Below the pieces are notes generated by a model. It was given only the letters and a program-made list of their open reading frames with translations, had not been told where the DNA came from and made no database searches. Positions 38,898 to 47,743 of a DNA stretch of 64,000 nt are shown here, in pieces (the first letter of the stretch is position 1; each line of letters opens with the position of its first letter). The stretch is taken from contig NZ_CP022253.1 of assembly GCF_003119195.2 (NCBI RefSeq), positions 2,303,001-2,367,000 on the forward strand, read 5' to 3'. Source of the stretch: Azospirillum baldaniorum (GTDB lineage: Bacteria; Pseudomonadota; Alphaproteobacteria; Azospirillales; Azospirillaceae). The position numbers were made by a program, and so were the translations under genes.

Positions 38898-39974
38898 TCA
38901 ATCATCGCCGCCCCCCTTGATGTCGAGGATGGAGCGCAACTCCCGCACGCGACGTTCCGCCGTGTGTTCCTCCAGAACGCGCGACCGCGCGCGCTGGGCC
39001 AGCGTGGCCAGATGGCCGCGCGGCAGCATCAGCGCCGTGGTCACGTCGTCCGTCTCCCGCGCGACCAGAATGTCGCGCCCCGGCTCGAAGAACGCGCCGA
39101 TCCCCTCCCATTCGTCGGAGATCACCGGAACGCCGCAGGCCGCCGCCTCGAAGAGCCGGACGGACGGGCACCAGCCCATCGCCTTCAGGGGTTGGCGCGT
39201 CACGTTCAGCGTCAGGGTGGAGGAGCAGAAGAAGGCCGCATGCTCCGCCGGGGGCAGATGCCGGACGCGCTGGATGTTGGCACCCCAGGAGGCGTCGTCC
39301 GGGTAGCCGCCGCCGGCCAGGATGAACCGCCGGCGCCCCAGCCGCCGGGCCGGCTCGAAGAACAGCGCCTCCAGCGCCGCACGCCGGTCCTCGACCCAGG
39401 CGCCGAGGTGGCAGAGGTCGCCGAGATAAGGCCGCACCGGTTCAGCGGGACGATGCAGGTCCGGGTCGACCCAGGCGTAGAGCGGTGCGACGAACCGCGC
39501 GCCCAATTGCGTCTTCAGCGCCTCCAGCGCCTGCCCGCCGGTGCTGCTCAGCACGGTGTCGAATCCGCCCAGCCCCTCCGGCGGCAGATAGGCCGGCCGC
39601 TCCCCCGTTTCGGAGCGGGACAGGGTGATGTGCGTGTCGAGGTCGTAATAGACCGTGCGCTGCGCCTTCGACCCCAGCACGAGGTGGGAAGCCGCCGCAC
39701 CGTCCGCACAACCGGAGGTCACCATCGCAACGTCCGCCTCGTCGGCGTGACGCCGCGCCGCCGCCGCCACATCCTCCCAGCGGTCGTAGAGCAGAAGCTC
39801 CCCGCCGGGGAGGTCCCACAGGTCGCGGTGCTCCGCCCGTTCGGGCGTGTCGCGCTCCAGGAAGACGACGCGGTTGCCCCGCCGCGCCAGCGCCTTGATC
39901 AGTCCCCGCCACAGGGTGGCGTGCCCGTTGCCCCAGGAGGAGCTGATGGATTGTCCGAAGATGATGATTTTCAT
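38898..39974 (-). CDS. CgeB family glycosyltransferase
   Basis: The 358-residue protein starts MKIIIFGQSISSSWGNGHAT and resembles the CgeB/DUF3880 plus Glyco_trans_1_2 family. It contains TVYYDLDTHITLSR, LGDLCHLGAWVEDRRAALEA (name-giving region) and the C-terminal PSVRLFEAAACGVPVISDEW donor-binding motif. The ATG at 39974 begins homology. It is the gene next to the collar-domain protein family, but faces away from it. Confidence 0.83.
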   Translation of the reverse strand: MKIIIFGQSISSSWGNGHATLWRGLIKALARRGNRVVFLERDTPERAEHRDLWDLPGGELLLYDRWEDVAAAARRHADEADVAMVTSGCADGAAASHLVLGSKAQRTVYYDLDTHITLSRSETGERPAYLPPEGLGGFDTVLSSTGGQALEALKTQLGARFVAPLYAWVDPDLHRPAEPVRPYLGDLCHLGAWVEDRRAALEALFFEPARRLGRRRFILAGGGYPDDASWGANIQRVRHLPPAEHAAFFCSSTLTLNVTRQPLKAMGWCPSVRLFEAAACGVPVISDEWEGIGAFFEPGRDILVARETDDVTTALMLPRGHLATLAQRARSRVLEEHTAERRVRELRSILDIKGGGDD

Positions 39975-40310
39975 GATGTTGGCGCCATGCCTCCGCCCCC
40001 GAGCCTCCATCCCGATGGCCCTTCCGAAACAACGTGCTCCGTCCGATCGTGTTCCGGCCGCCGGAACCGCGCGGAGGGGGTGCCCCAAGGGTCCGCCGTC
40101 GCGGCCGGCAGGCCGGCTCCCCCACCGTCGCTGCACGCTTTGCGTGTCGATTGCAGAAAGGACCCAACTATGAATGAATTTGTATAAAAATGTCGTTTAA
40201 CCACCCATGAGGGATATGGAATAATAAGTTCGTGAAAAAAGAAAATCATTCACTTGTGTGACAACCAGACGTCAAAGTTCAAAAAACAATCCCAACGCGA
40301 AGGACACATC
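39975..40310. other. Divergent intergenic region, AT-rich leader of the first collar gene
   Basis: The first 190 bp are GC-rich. From about 40160 the sequence turns AT-rich, with TTCGTGAAAAAA at 40229-40240 and a conserved CAATCCCAACGCGAAGGACA box just before the ATG at 40311. Both elements recur upstream of the third copy (42088 and 42208). No gene seen. Confidence 0.5.
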
Positions 40311-41078
40311 ATGCGCAAGGCTCTTTTCACCGCCGCGCTTGCGATGGCAAGCGGGATGGCTCTGTTCAGCACCCCCGCGGCCGCCTGCAACGACGAGGCG
40401 TACATCGGTACCGTCTGCACCTTCGCGTTCGACTGGTGTCCCCGCAATTACATTCCAGCCGATGGCCGGACGCTGGCCGTCCGTGAATATCAGGCGCTGT
40501 TCTCGCTGGTGGGCTACCGCTACGGCGGCAACAACGCGGACATCTTCGGCATCCCCGACCTGCGCGGCCGCGCCGCCATCGGGTCCGGCACCGGCCCCGG
40601 ACTGGCGAACATCGCCATCGGCGCCAAGGTCGGTCAGCAGGAGCTTCTGCTGTCGGCGGCGCAGGTCCCGCTGCAGCCGCACACCCACACCGCCACCTTC
40701 ACCGGCACGGGCGGCGGTTCGGGCGGCTCGACCACCGTTCCCTTCACCGGCACCGTCAGCGTTCCCGTCACCAACGGCGGCACCCCGGTGTCGGCCCCGG
40801 CCTCGGGCACCGTCTATCTCGGCGACGCCTCGATCAACGACGGCGGCCTCGGCGTCTCGCTGACGGGGCCGTACAACACCACCGGCCCGGGCACGGGCGC
40901 CAAGGTCGCCGGCACGGCCAGCGGCAGCATCACGGTTCCCAACACCGGCATCACCGGCGGCACCGTGGCGGTCGCGCCTGCGTCGGCCGGCGCCACCCAG
41001 AAGGTCTCCACCCAGTCCCCGGCGATCGGCCAGACCGTCTGCATCGTGGCGAACGGCCTGTACCCGAACCGTCCGTAA
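40311..41078 (+). CDS. Secreted tail-collar-domain protein, copy 1
   Basis: The 255-residue protein has a Sec signal peptide (MRKALFTAALAMASGMALFS, cleavage after the AAA at about residue 25). A phage tail-collar-like domain follows: PADGRTLAVREYQALFSLVG, then FGIPDLRGRAAIGSG. The rest is a Gly/Thr/Ser-rich region with HTHTATFTGTGGGSGGSTT and repeats such as VPFTGTVSVPVTNGG. Four cysteines (26, 36, 43, 244) are shared with copy 2, suggesting disulfides. Bacterial collar proteins of this kind (microcystin-dependent-protein type) have no settled role. It is 48 bp from copy 2. Confidence 0.88.
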   Translation: MRKALFTAALAMASGMALFSTPAAACNDEAYIGTVCTFAFDWCPRNYIPADGRTLAVREYQALFSLVGYRYGGNNADIFGIPDLRGRAAIGSGTGPGLANIAIGAKVGQQELLLSAAQVPLQPHTHTATFTGTGGGSGGSTTVPFTGTVSVPVTNGGTPVSAPASGTVYLGDASINDGGLGVSLTGPYNTTGPGTGAKVAGTASGSITVPNTGITGGTVAVAPASAGATQKVSTQSPAIGQTVCIVANGLYPNRP

Positions 41079-41861
41079 CGGATCGCGGCCACGAACGCCC
41101 CCCTTCCCAACGCCGAGGACACACCATGCGCAAGACTCTCCTTTCCGCCGCCTTTGCGATGACCAGCGGCCTTGCCCTGTTCAGCACCCCCGCCGCCGCC
41201 TGCAACGTGGAGCCCTACATCGGCACCATCTGCACCTACTCGTTCGACTGGTGTCCGCAGGGCTATGTGGTGGCCGACGGCCGGACCCTCGCGGTCCGCG
41301 AGAACCAGGGGCTGTTCGCCCTGATCGGCTATCGCTACGGCGGCAACAACGCGGATCTCTTCGGCATCCCCGACTTGCGCGGCCGCGCCGCCATCGGGTC
41401 CGGCACCGGCCCCGGGCTGGCGAACATCGCCATCGGCGCCAAGGTCGGCCAGCAGGAGCTTCTGCTGTCGGCGGCGCAGGTCCCGCTGCAGCCGCACACC
41501 CACACCGCCACCTTCACCGGCACGGGCGGCGGTTCGGGCGGCTCGACCACCGTTCCCTTCACCGGCACCGTCAGCGTTCCCGTCACCAACGGCGGCACCC
41601 CGGTGTCGGCCCCGGCCTCAGGCACCGTCTATCTCGGCGACGCCTCGATCAACGACGGCGGCCTCGGCGTCTCGCTGACGGGGCCGTACAACACCACCGG
41701 CCCAGGCACGGGCGCCAAGGTCGCCGGCACGGCCAGCGGCAGCATCACGGTTCCCAACACCGGCATCACCGGCGGCACCGTGGCGGTCGCGCCTGCGTCG
41801 GCCGGCGCCACCCAGAAGGTCTCCACCCAGTCCCCGGCGATCGGTCAGACCGTCTGCATCG
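40560..41861 (+). repeat. Near-identical direct repeat pair within the two collar genes
   Basis: Segments 40560-41046 and 41375-41861 (offset 815 bp) align without gaps. I count six differences in 487 bp and all are silent. Upstream of them the two genes differ at many codons. This fits recent duplication or gene conversion limited to the 3' two thirds. Confidence 0.85.
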
Positions 41862-41893
41862 CCACCGTCGGCCTGTACCCGAACCGTCCGTAA
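41126..41893 (+). CDS. Secreted tail-collar-domain protein, copy 2
   Basis: The 255-residue paralogue of the preceding gene has the same length and layout. Signal peptide MRKTLLSAAFAMTSGLALFS, then the collar domain (VADGRTLAVRENQGLFALIG; FGIPDLRGRAAIGSG) and the same Gly/Thr-rich body. Residues from about 84 to 245 are identical to copy 1, while the first 83 differ at around 20 sites. The start has an AGGACACACC leader like the other copies. A GC hairpin follows its stop. Confidence 0.88.
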   Translation: MRKTLLSAAFAMTSGLALFSTPAAACNVEPYIGTICTYSFDWCPQGYVVADGRTLAVRENQGLFALIGYRYGGNNADLFGIPDLRGRAAIGSGTGPGLANIAIGAKVGQQELLLSAAQVPLQPHTHTATFTGTGGGSGGSTTVPFTGTVSVPVTNGGTPVSAPASGTVYLGDASINDGGLGVSLTGPYNTTGPGTGAKVAGTASGSITVPNTGITGGTVAVAPASAGATQKVSTQSPAIGQTVCIATVGLYPNRP

Positions 41894-41903
41894 CGGACCG
41901 CGG

Positions 41904-41937
41904 GCCCGCCCCCTCCGAATGCGCGGAGGGGGCGGGC
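41904..41937 (+). terminator. GC-rich hairpin after collar copy 2
   Basis: A 14-bp perfect stem, GCCCGCCCCCTCCG with CGGAGGGGGCGGGC, encloses a 6-nt loop. It starts 11 bp after the stop codon. There is no T tract, so termination is likely but not canonical. Confidence 0.6.
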
Positions 41938-42229
41938 TCAGCCGCTTGCTCCAGCGCTCCACGACGGGTTTTACCGCCGCCTTGGCGTTCATCGCGCGGC
42001 GCCAATCCACGGGCGCCCTCTTCCAGCATCGCAGGGCGGACCACGACGCCCCTTTTGCTGGTGCCAAAGTCTCCGCCTGTCCGTCGATTCGTGAAAAAAT
42101 TTAATGGGAAATAGTCCTCAGTCAAAATTCCCGCTTATGAGAAATTATCTCAACAATCAAAACAACGCCGATCACTTTAAAAAAACCCTTCGATATCCCC
42201 CAATACAATCCCGAAACCAAGGACACACC
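41938..42229. other. Intergenic region, AT-rich leader of the collar pseudogene
   Basis: The first 140 bp are GC-rich and might be a remnant of older coding DNA that I cannot identify. The second half is AT-rich, with TTCGTGAAAAAA at 42088-42099 and the CAATCCCGAAACCAAGGACA leader box at 42208, both shared with copy 1. Confidence 0.45.
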
Positions 42230-42838
42230 ATGTTCAGGATGTCCCTCTGGATCGCCGCCGCGATGGCCGGCGGCATGGCTTTCTTCAGCCTGCCGGCGAC
42301 CGCCTGCGCGCCCTACCAGTATGTCGCCGCGATGTGCACCGTCCCGTACGACTGGTGCCCATAGGGCTACGCCATGGCCGATGGCCGGTCTTTGCAGATC
42401 AGAGATTACCAGCCGCTGTACGCGCTGCTCGGCAACCGCTTCGGCGGCGACGGCAAGACCACGTTCGCCCTCCCTGACCTGCGCGGGCGCGCCGTCATCG
42501 GCGCCGGGTCCGCCCCCGGACTGGTGGGAGCCTATCTGGGCCAGGCCTTCGGCCAACAGAGCGTCACGCTGACCCAGGATCAGGTGCCGCTGAAGTCGCA
42601 CAACCACAGCGCCAGCTTTGCCGGCACGGGCGCCCAGGGCGGCATCGGAACCATTGTTCCCTTCACCGGCACCGTCAGCGTTCCTGTCACCAACGGCGGC
42701 AACCCGGTGTCGGCCCCCACCTCGGGCACCGTCTATCTCAGCACCACCTCAATCGACGACGGCGGCGCCGGCGCCACCATCAAAGGGCCTTACAACACCA
42801 ACGCACCCTCGACGAGCACGGGCGCCAAGGTCACCGGC
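42230..42838 (+). pseudogene. Tail-collar-domain protein, copy 3, degraded
   Basis: The frame opens with MFRMSLWIAAAMAGGMAFFS (signal peptide) and the conserved start of the mature protein, then meets an in-frame TAG at 42362-42364 where copy 2 has CAG (WCP-stop-GY against WCPQGY). The frame stays collar-like afterwards (MADGRSLQIRDYQPLYALLG; PDLRGRAVIGAG; VPFTGTVSVPVTNGG). It then loses homology at about 42838, short of the last 45-50 residues, next to the stop of the convergent HOT gene. Two independent lesions argue for a pseudogene. The collar region is more diverged than that of copies 1 and 2. Confidence 0.85.
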
Positions 42839-42844
42839 AGGGGG

Positions 42845-44164
42845 TCACCAATAGATCATGGCGTCGGCGTAGAGCCCGCGCAGGTCCTCCTCCGTCACCG
42901 GACGGGGCGCGATGGTCAGCAGCCGTTGCTGGGCCATCGCGCCCCGCACCAGATCCGGAATGTCCGCCGCGCCGTAGCCGAGCGCCGACAGGCCGTTGGG
43001 CAGATGGGTGGCGCGCATCATGGCGATCAGCCGGGCGGCCAGAACGGCGCCGCCGTCCGCGGGGGACACGTCGCGCACCTCCGCCCCCAGCGCCTCGGCA
43101 GCGCGGAGATGGCGCTCGGGCTCGGCGGAACCGGTGAAGCGGAAGGCCGCCGGCGCGTTCAGCACCACCGAGATGCCATGAGGCACCATCGGGTTCGCCT
43201 TCTCGTAGCCGCGCGCCGTGAAGCGGTGGTTCATCCCGGCGACGGAATAGGACATGGCGTGCGGGATGTGCACGCCCGCGTTCCCGAAGGCCAGCCCGGC
43301 CAGCGTCGCCGCGAACATCAGGGCGTCGCGCGCCTCCTCGTCCGCCGGGTCGTTGACGGCGCGCTCCAGATACTGCCCGCCGAGCCGGATCGCCTGCAGG
43401 CTGCCGATGTCCGACCAGGGGTTGGCGCCTTGGTAGGGCGGGCGCGGGTTGGCCGCGTCGGGCTTCGGGCGGGAGCGGTAGGACCGCGCGGTGTGGCTCT
43501 CGATGGCGTGGGTCAGCACGTCGAAGCCGGTGGAGGCGATGACGCCCGGCGGCAGGCTGTCGATGGTCGCCGGGTCGACCAGCGCCAGATTCGGGCGCAG
43601 GTAGCGGGAGGAGATCCCGGTCTTCACCCGCATCTCCACATGGTCGAAGATGGCGACGCCCGTCGTCTCGCTGCCGGTGCCGCAGGTCGTCGGGCAGGCG
43701 ATGTGCGGTTTGACCGGGCCGGGCACCGGGCGCCCCTCGCCCAGCGGCTTGTTGACGTAGGCGAGGAAGTCCGCCGGGTGGGTGGCGTAGAGGTTGGCCG
43801 CCTTGGCCGTGTCGATCACCGACCCGCCGCCGACCGAGACGTAGCCGTCGAACCGGCCGTCGCGGGCGAAGTCCGCCGCCTCCAGGAAGGACGCGCTGGT
43901 CGGCTCCACCGCGCAGCGGTCGTAGACGGCGACGTCCAATCCCGCTTCCTTCAGCGACTCAAGCGCCGCCGCGAAGGGCGTGATACCGGCCACATGGGGG
44001 TCGGTGAACAGGGCCACCCGGCGCATGCCCATGGCCTTGGCGTCGTTCCCCGTCTCCGCCAGCATGCCGCGGCCGAACTTCATCGACGCGGCCTCCACCG
44101 TGAAGCCGCTGTCACCGTTCGGCAGGATGGGATGGGCGATGGAGTTGGTCAGGCGGTCGGTCAT
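42845..44164 (-). CDS. Hydroxyacid-oxoacid transhydrogenase (iron-containing alcohol dehydrogenase superfamily)
   Basis: The 439-residue enzyme matches the HOT/ADHFE1 branch, which oxidises 4-hydroxybutyrate while reducing 2-oxoglutarate. It shows VSVGGGSVIDTAKAANLY, CPTTCGTGSETTGVAIFDH, GFDVLTHAIESHTARSY, the GVHIPHAMSYSVAGMNHRF metal-ligand region and NPMVPHGISVVLNAPAAF, all close to ADHFE1. Metal is probably iron. The C-terminus (DLRGLYADAMIYW) reaches the border of the collar pseudogene. Single gene. Confidence 0.9.
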   Translation of the reverse strand: MTDRLTNSIAHPILPNGDSGFTVEAASMKFGRGMLAETGNDAKAMGMRRVALFTDPHVAGITPFAAALESLKEAGLDVAVYDRCAVEPTSASFLEAADFARDGRFDGYVSVGGGSVIDTAKAANLYATHPADFLAYVNKPLGEGRPVPGPVKPHIACPTTCGTGSETTGVAIFDHVEMRVKTGISSRYLRPNLALVDPATIDSLPPGVIASTGFDVLTHAIESHTARSYRSRPKPDAANPRPPYQGANPWSDIGSLQAIRLGGQYLERAVNDPADEEARDALMFAATLAGLAFGNAGVHIPHAMSYSVAGMNHRFTARGYEKANPMVPHGISVVLNAPAAFRFTGSAEPERHLRAAEALGAEVRDVSPADGGAVLAARLIAMMRATHLPNGLSALGYGAADIPDLVRGAMAQQRLLTIAPRPVTEEDLRGLYADAMIYW

Positions 44165-44251
44165 GGGCGTGGTCCTCCCGATCGTTATTTTCTGCGTTCG
44201 TTGCCACCATCGGAGCGCGAGAGGGGGGCGGCTGTCAACCCGACCGTTCGC

Positions 44252-46894
44252 TCAGGCGATTGTTTGCCCGCCCTGCGGCGCGGTGCCCTGGAGGCGCCGG
44301 TAGAGATAGCCGACGCCGATCAGGCTCAGCCCCAGCCCGAGGAAGGAGGCGACGCGGTACAGCCCGCCCAGCTCGGCCATGTCGCTGAGGAAGACCTTGG
44401 CGACCACCGCCAGGATCAGCGCCATCGCGGCGTGGCGCAGCCAGCCCAGCCGGTACCGCAGGGCGGCCACCAGCATCAGCACCGCCGCCACCAGGAAACC
44501 GACGGAGTAGCCGTACCATTCGGCGTCCGGCAGGTCCGGGCCGGAGAGGACCGGTCCCTGGAAGGCGTGGCGGATCTCCAACGCCAGATTGGTGCCGAGC
44601 AGAACCAGCGGCAGCAGCGCGACCCACGGGCGCAGGCGGGCCGGCAGCGGCTCCACCCACAGGAACAGCAGCCCGAGCAGGGCCGGAAGCCCATAGGCGA
44701 GCAGCAGCGTGTTCGCCACCGGCCACGCGCCCACCGCCTCGTCGCTCCACAGCGGGTTCAGGGCAACGAGGTGCAGCGCCACCGCCTGAAGCGCCGCCAG
44801 CCCGGCCAGGATGCGCCGCCCCCACACCGCCACCGGCCGCGTCCGCCAGCGCCGCCCCGTCGCCAGCAGCAGGGCCAGCGCCAGCCAGACCAGCGTGTGC
44901 AACGCCACCTCGCGCAGCGTGTCGGGCGGCTCGTCCAGCGTGCCGCGGGTCAGCGCCTGAATGCCAAGCGACAGCAGCAGCGTGACGAAGGCCAGCCCGC
45001 CGGCCTCCAGCAACGCGACCACGCCGTCATCGCCCCTGCCATCCGGCGCGGAGCGCAGCCAATGGATGGCCAGGAAGAAGCCCGCCGCCGGCAGGCCATA
45101 GCCGTAGACGATCCAGCCAAGACCGTCCTCCCCATACTCTAGCACGGACGGATTCAGCGCCAGCCGGACCAGGACGGCGCCCGCCACCAGCAGGATCACC
45201 GCGCGCAGCGAGCGCAGCCCCATCCGCCGCTCCAGCCACGCCAGCACCGGCACCTGCGCGGCCAGCGCCACGGTCAGCCACGCCTCGCGCAGCATCATGA
45301 CCGCGCCGAGGCTGAGCGCCCCGGCGGCCCCGGCAGCGAAGGCGGCCAGCCCGAGACCGACGCCCGGCTGGTGGCGGTGGCGGGCCAGCGGGCCGGTTCC
45401 GGCGACCAGCAGCGCGGCCAGCGCCAGGCTTGCCACCGGCCACAGCGTGTCGGACTGCGGCGGGTCCAGCCGCCAATAGGCGAGCGCCAGAAGCACCACC
45501 GGCATCCAGGCCGCCAGCGACGACCACAGCGCCGCCCGCGACGACCGCCACAGAGCGATGAAGCCGCACACCCCGTAGAGCAGGGCGAAGCCGCCCACCG
45601 CCCACAGAAACCGTCCGGACTGGAACGGCAGCCCCGCACCCGGCGATGGAACGATGGGATGCCCGTCGGCGGTGACGGCGGGCGGCGGCAGCGGCCAGCG
45701 CGGCACCGTCCAGCCGGCGAAGGCGAGCAGAACCGCCAGCGCGCCGATCCAGGCGACGCCGGCGATCCGCTCGATCCGCCGCCCCGCCGCGACACAGAGC
45801 AGCCCGAACAGGGCGAGCATCACCAGCGATCCGTCGCGGTGGCCGTCCACGGTGACGAGCATCGCCATCAGCAGCCCGAGCACCGCCACCGCCGCGACGG
45901 CCAGACGGTCGGCGCGCGGGCGCCCCGTCCAGCGCAGCATGTCGAACAGGGTAGTGCGCGGCAACGGCTCCGCCGGCCCGGCCAGCAGGGCGGGCATCAG
46001 GAACAGCCCGGCGGTCAGCAGCAGGTAGATCCCCACCGGCAGGGCGTCGCCGGGGTTCCAGCCGCCGACGTACCAGACCGGCACCCAGCCCGCCGCCCCG
46101 ACCAGCGTGCCCAGCCCCAGCCAGCGCCAGCCGCGCCACAGCACCACCGTCATGCCGGCGCCCGACAGGGCCAGCAGATAGGCGAACAGCCCCCAGGCCG
46201 ATCCCCCGATGGACGAGACCAGCAGCGGCGTCGCGAAGCCGCCGAGCAGCCCCAGCGCCGCGATGTAGGGTCCCTGGAGCAGAGACAGCGCCATCCCCAG
46301 CGCCGCCAGCCCGCCGAGCAGCGCGAAGGCCACCGGCGGGGCGAACAGGTCGTAGAGCACATAGCCGCCATAGACGCTGGCGAAGCCGGTGAACAGCCCC
46401 GCCGCGGTCAGGGCCGGCGGCACCGGATCGCGGCCACCCGGTTCCGCCCCTCCGCCGCGCTGCCGCAGCCATTCCCCGCCGATCATCAGCGCCGCGGCGG
46501 ACAGCAGGCCCAGCGCGACGCGCACACCAGGGCCGAGCCAGCCCTGCTCGATCGACATCTTGATGAAGAAGGCCGCCGCCAGAGCGACCGTGGCCCCGCC
46601 GAGCCAGATCAGCCAGCGCCCGGCCAGAGCGTCCTCCAGCCGGCTCCACACGGACAGCGGGGGTGGAGAGGGTTCCGGGGGCGGCTGGATCGGCGGCGGC
46701 TCCGGCGGAGCCTCCGCCATGACGGCGGTGTCCGCGGCGGGAGCCTCGACCGGCGCGGCCTCGACCGTCACCGGCCCCTGCACCCGCTCCAGCGCCTGCC
46801 GCAGCCGGGCGATCTCGCGCTCCTGCGCCGTCAGCCGGCGGTTGAACCGGTGGGCGACGATGGCCCCGATCAGCACCAGAAGAATGACGTCCAT
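44252..46894 (-). CDS. DUF2339 domain-containing polytopic membrane protein
   Basis: The 880-residue protein has an N-terminal transmembrane anchor (MDVILLVLIGAIVAHRFNRR), a short coiled coil, a proline-rich linker (about residues 60-85) and then more than 20 hydrophobic segments, the DUF2339 layout. Within the body, GRWLIWLGGATVALAAAFFI and GLLGGFATPLLVSS are family-typical. Function unknown. The ATG at 46894 is chosen because it starts the first anchor. Likely an operon with the DUF72 and 116-residue genes upstream. Confidence 0.88.
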   Translation of the reverse strand: MDVILLVLIGAIVAHRFNRRLTAQEREIARLRQALERVQGPVTVEAAPVEAPAADTAVMAEAPPEPPPIQPPPEPSPPPLSVWSRLEDALAGRWLIWLGGATVALAAAFFIKMSIEQGWLGPGVRVALGLLSAAALMIGGEWLRQRGGGAEPGGRDPVPPALTAAGLFTGFASVYGGYVLYDLFAPPVAFALLGGLAALGMALSLLQGPYIAALGLLGGFATPLLVSSIGGSAWGLFAYLLALSGAGMTVVLWRGWRWLGLGTLVGAAGWVPVWYVGGWNPGDALPVGIYLLLTAGLFLMPALLAGPAEPLPRTTLFDMLRWTGRPRADRLAVAAVAVLGLLMAMLVTVDGHRDGSLVMLALFGLLCVAAGRRIERIAGVAWIGALAVLLAFAGWTVPRWPLPPPAVTADGHPIVPSPGAGLPFQSGRFLWAVGGFALLYGVCGFIALWRSSRAALWSSLAAWMPVVLLALAYWRLDPPQSDTLWPVASLALAALLVAGTGPLARHRHQPGVGLGLAAFAAGAAGALSLGAVMMLREAWLTVALAAQVPVLAWLERRMGLRSLRAVILLVAGAVLVRLALNPSVLEYGEDGLGWIVYGYGLPAAGFFLAIHWLRSAPDGRGDDGVVALLEAGGLAFVTLLLSLGIQALTRGTLDEPPDTLREVALHTLVWLALALLLATGRRWRTRPVAVWGRRILAGLAALQAVALHLVALNPLWSDEAVGAWPVANTLLLAYGLPALLGLLFLWVEPLPARLRPWVALLPLVLLGTNLALEIRHAFQGPVLSGPDLPDAEWYGYSVGFLVAAVLMLVAALRYRLGWLRHAAMALILAVVAKVFLSDMAELGGLYRVASFLGLGLSLIGVGYLYRRLQGTAPQGGQTIA

Positions 46895-46938
46895 GCCCGA
46901 CCGTCCCGGCTGCGCTTGCGTTCGCGCAACGATAGCGG

Positions 46939-47724
46939 TCAGGCGCCGGGCTTGTCTCTCTGACCTGTGGAGGCACCCAAACGGCTCATCAGCGTCAGCG
47001 CGTCGTCGACCGCGTGGAAGTCGGCGGTGTTGTCGAAGACGCACCAGACCGGCCGCTCCCGCGCCTCGTCGCGGAAGCGCCGGGCCAGCCGGTCCAGCAC
47101 GTCCAGCGGGTAGGCGCTGCGGTACATCACCGGCGAGCCGTGCAGGCGCCAGTAGCGGAAGCCGTCCCAGCCCGCCGGCTCCGCCGCCGCGGGCACCGGG
47201 GCCGGGTCGGCGGCGGCGCGGGCCACGGCGTGGTCGACCAGCAGCCGGTCCGGTTCCGCCGCGAACCAGCTCGGGTGGCGCGGCTCGCAGACGACGAGGC
47301 CGGCGAAGCCCTCGCGCAGGGCCGCGAAGAAGGGGCCGGCCACCGCCGCCTCGAAGCGGAGCGTCGGCGGCAATTGCACCAGCAGCGGCCCCAGCCGGTC
47401 GCCGAGATGCCCGACCTCGTGCAGGTACTCCGCCAGCGGGACGGCGCAGTCCTTCAGCCGCTGCTCGTGCGTGATGGCGCGCGGCAGCTTGACCGCGAAG
47501 CGGAAATCCGGCGGCGCCGAGGCCGCCCAGCGCTCCCAGGTCTCCGGCTTGTGCGGGCGGTAGAAGCGGCTGTTGACCTCCACCATCGGGAAGACGCGGG
47601 CGTAGCGCTCCAGATGCGTGCCCTCCGCCGGAAAGGCCGGGGCGGAGGGTTTCGGGATGCTCCAGCCGGCGCAGCCGATGCGGATGGCGTTGATGGTCCC
47701 TTCGGCCAAGCCTCTGCTCTCCAT
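46939..47724 (-). CDS. DUF72 domain-containing protein (YecE-like)
   Basis: The 261-residue TIM-barrel-type protein has IRIGCAGWSIPK near the N-terminus, FPMVEVNSRFYRPHKPETWE, DFRFAVKLPRAITHEQRL and the C-terminal VWCVFDNTADFHAVDDALTL, all typical of DUF72. Its function is unknown. The ATG at 47724 follows the stop of the upstream small gene by 19 bp, which suggests one transcript. Confidence 0.9.
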   Translation of the reverse strand: MESRGLAEGTINAIRIGCAGWSIPKPSAPAFPAEGTHLERYARVFPMVEVNSRFYRPHKPETWERWAASAPPDFRFAVKLPRAITHEQRLKDCAVPLAEYLHEVGHLGDRLGPLLVQLPPTLRFEAAVAGPFFAALREGFAGLVVCEPRHPSWFAAEPDRLLVDHAVARAAADPAPVPAAAEPAGWDGFRYWRLHGSPVMYRSAYPLDVLDRLARRFRDEARERPVWCVFDNTADFHAVDDALTLMSRLGASTGQRDKPGA

Positions 47725-47743
47725 GGGCGCGTGGGTTGCCGCC

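Noticed and set aside
38623-38901. A reverse-strand frame of 92 codons between two glycosyltransferase genes
   Set aside because: No ribosome site, no recognisable family and irregular codon use for this genome.
42362-42364. TAG read through as pyrrolysine or as programmed readthrough
   Set aside because: The gene also lacks its 3' end, copies 1 and 2 have ordinary sense codons here, and no pyl genes are seen. Simple decay explains it.
40311-42838. Prophage or tailocin remnant, from the tail-collar domain
   Set aside because: No capsid, portal, terminase, tape-measure or lysis genes are near, and the proteins have Sec signal peptides.
42374-45142. A forward frame of 922 codons continuing from the collar pseudogene
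   Set aside because: After about 42838 it runs antisense through the well-supported HOT and DUF2339 genes and has low-complexity composition.
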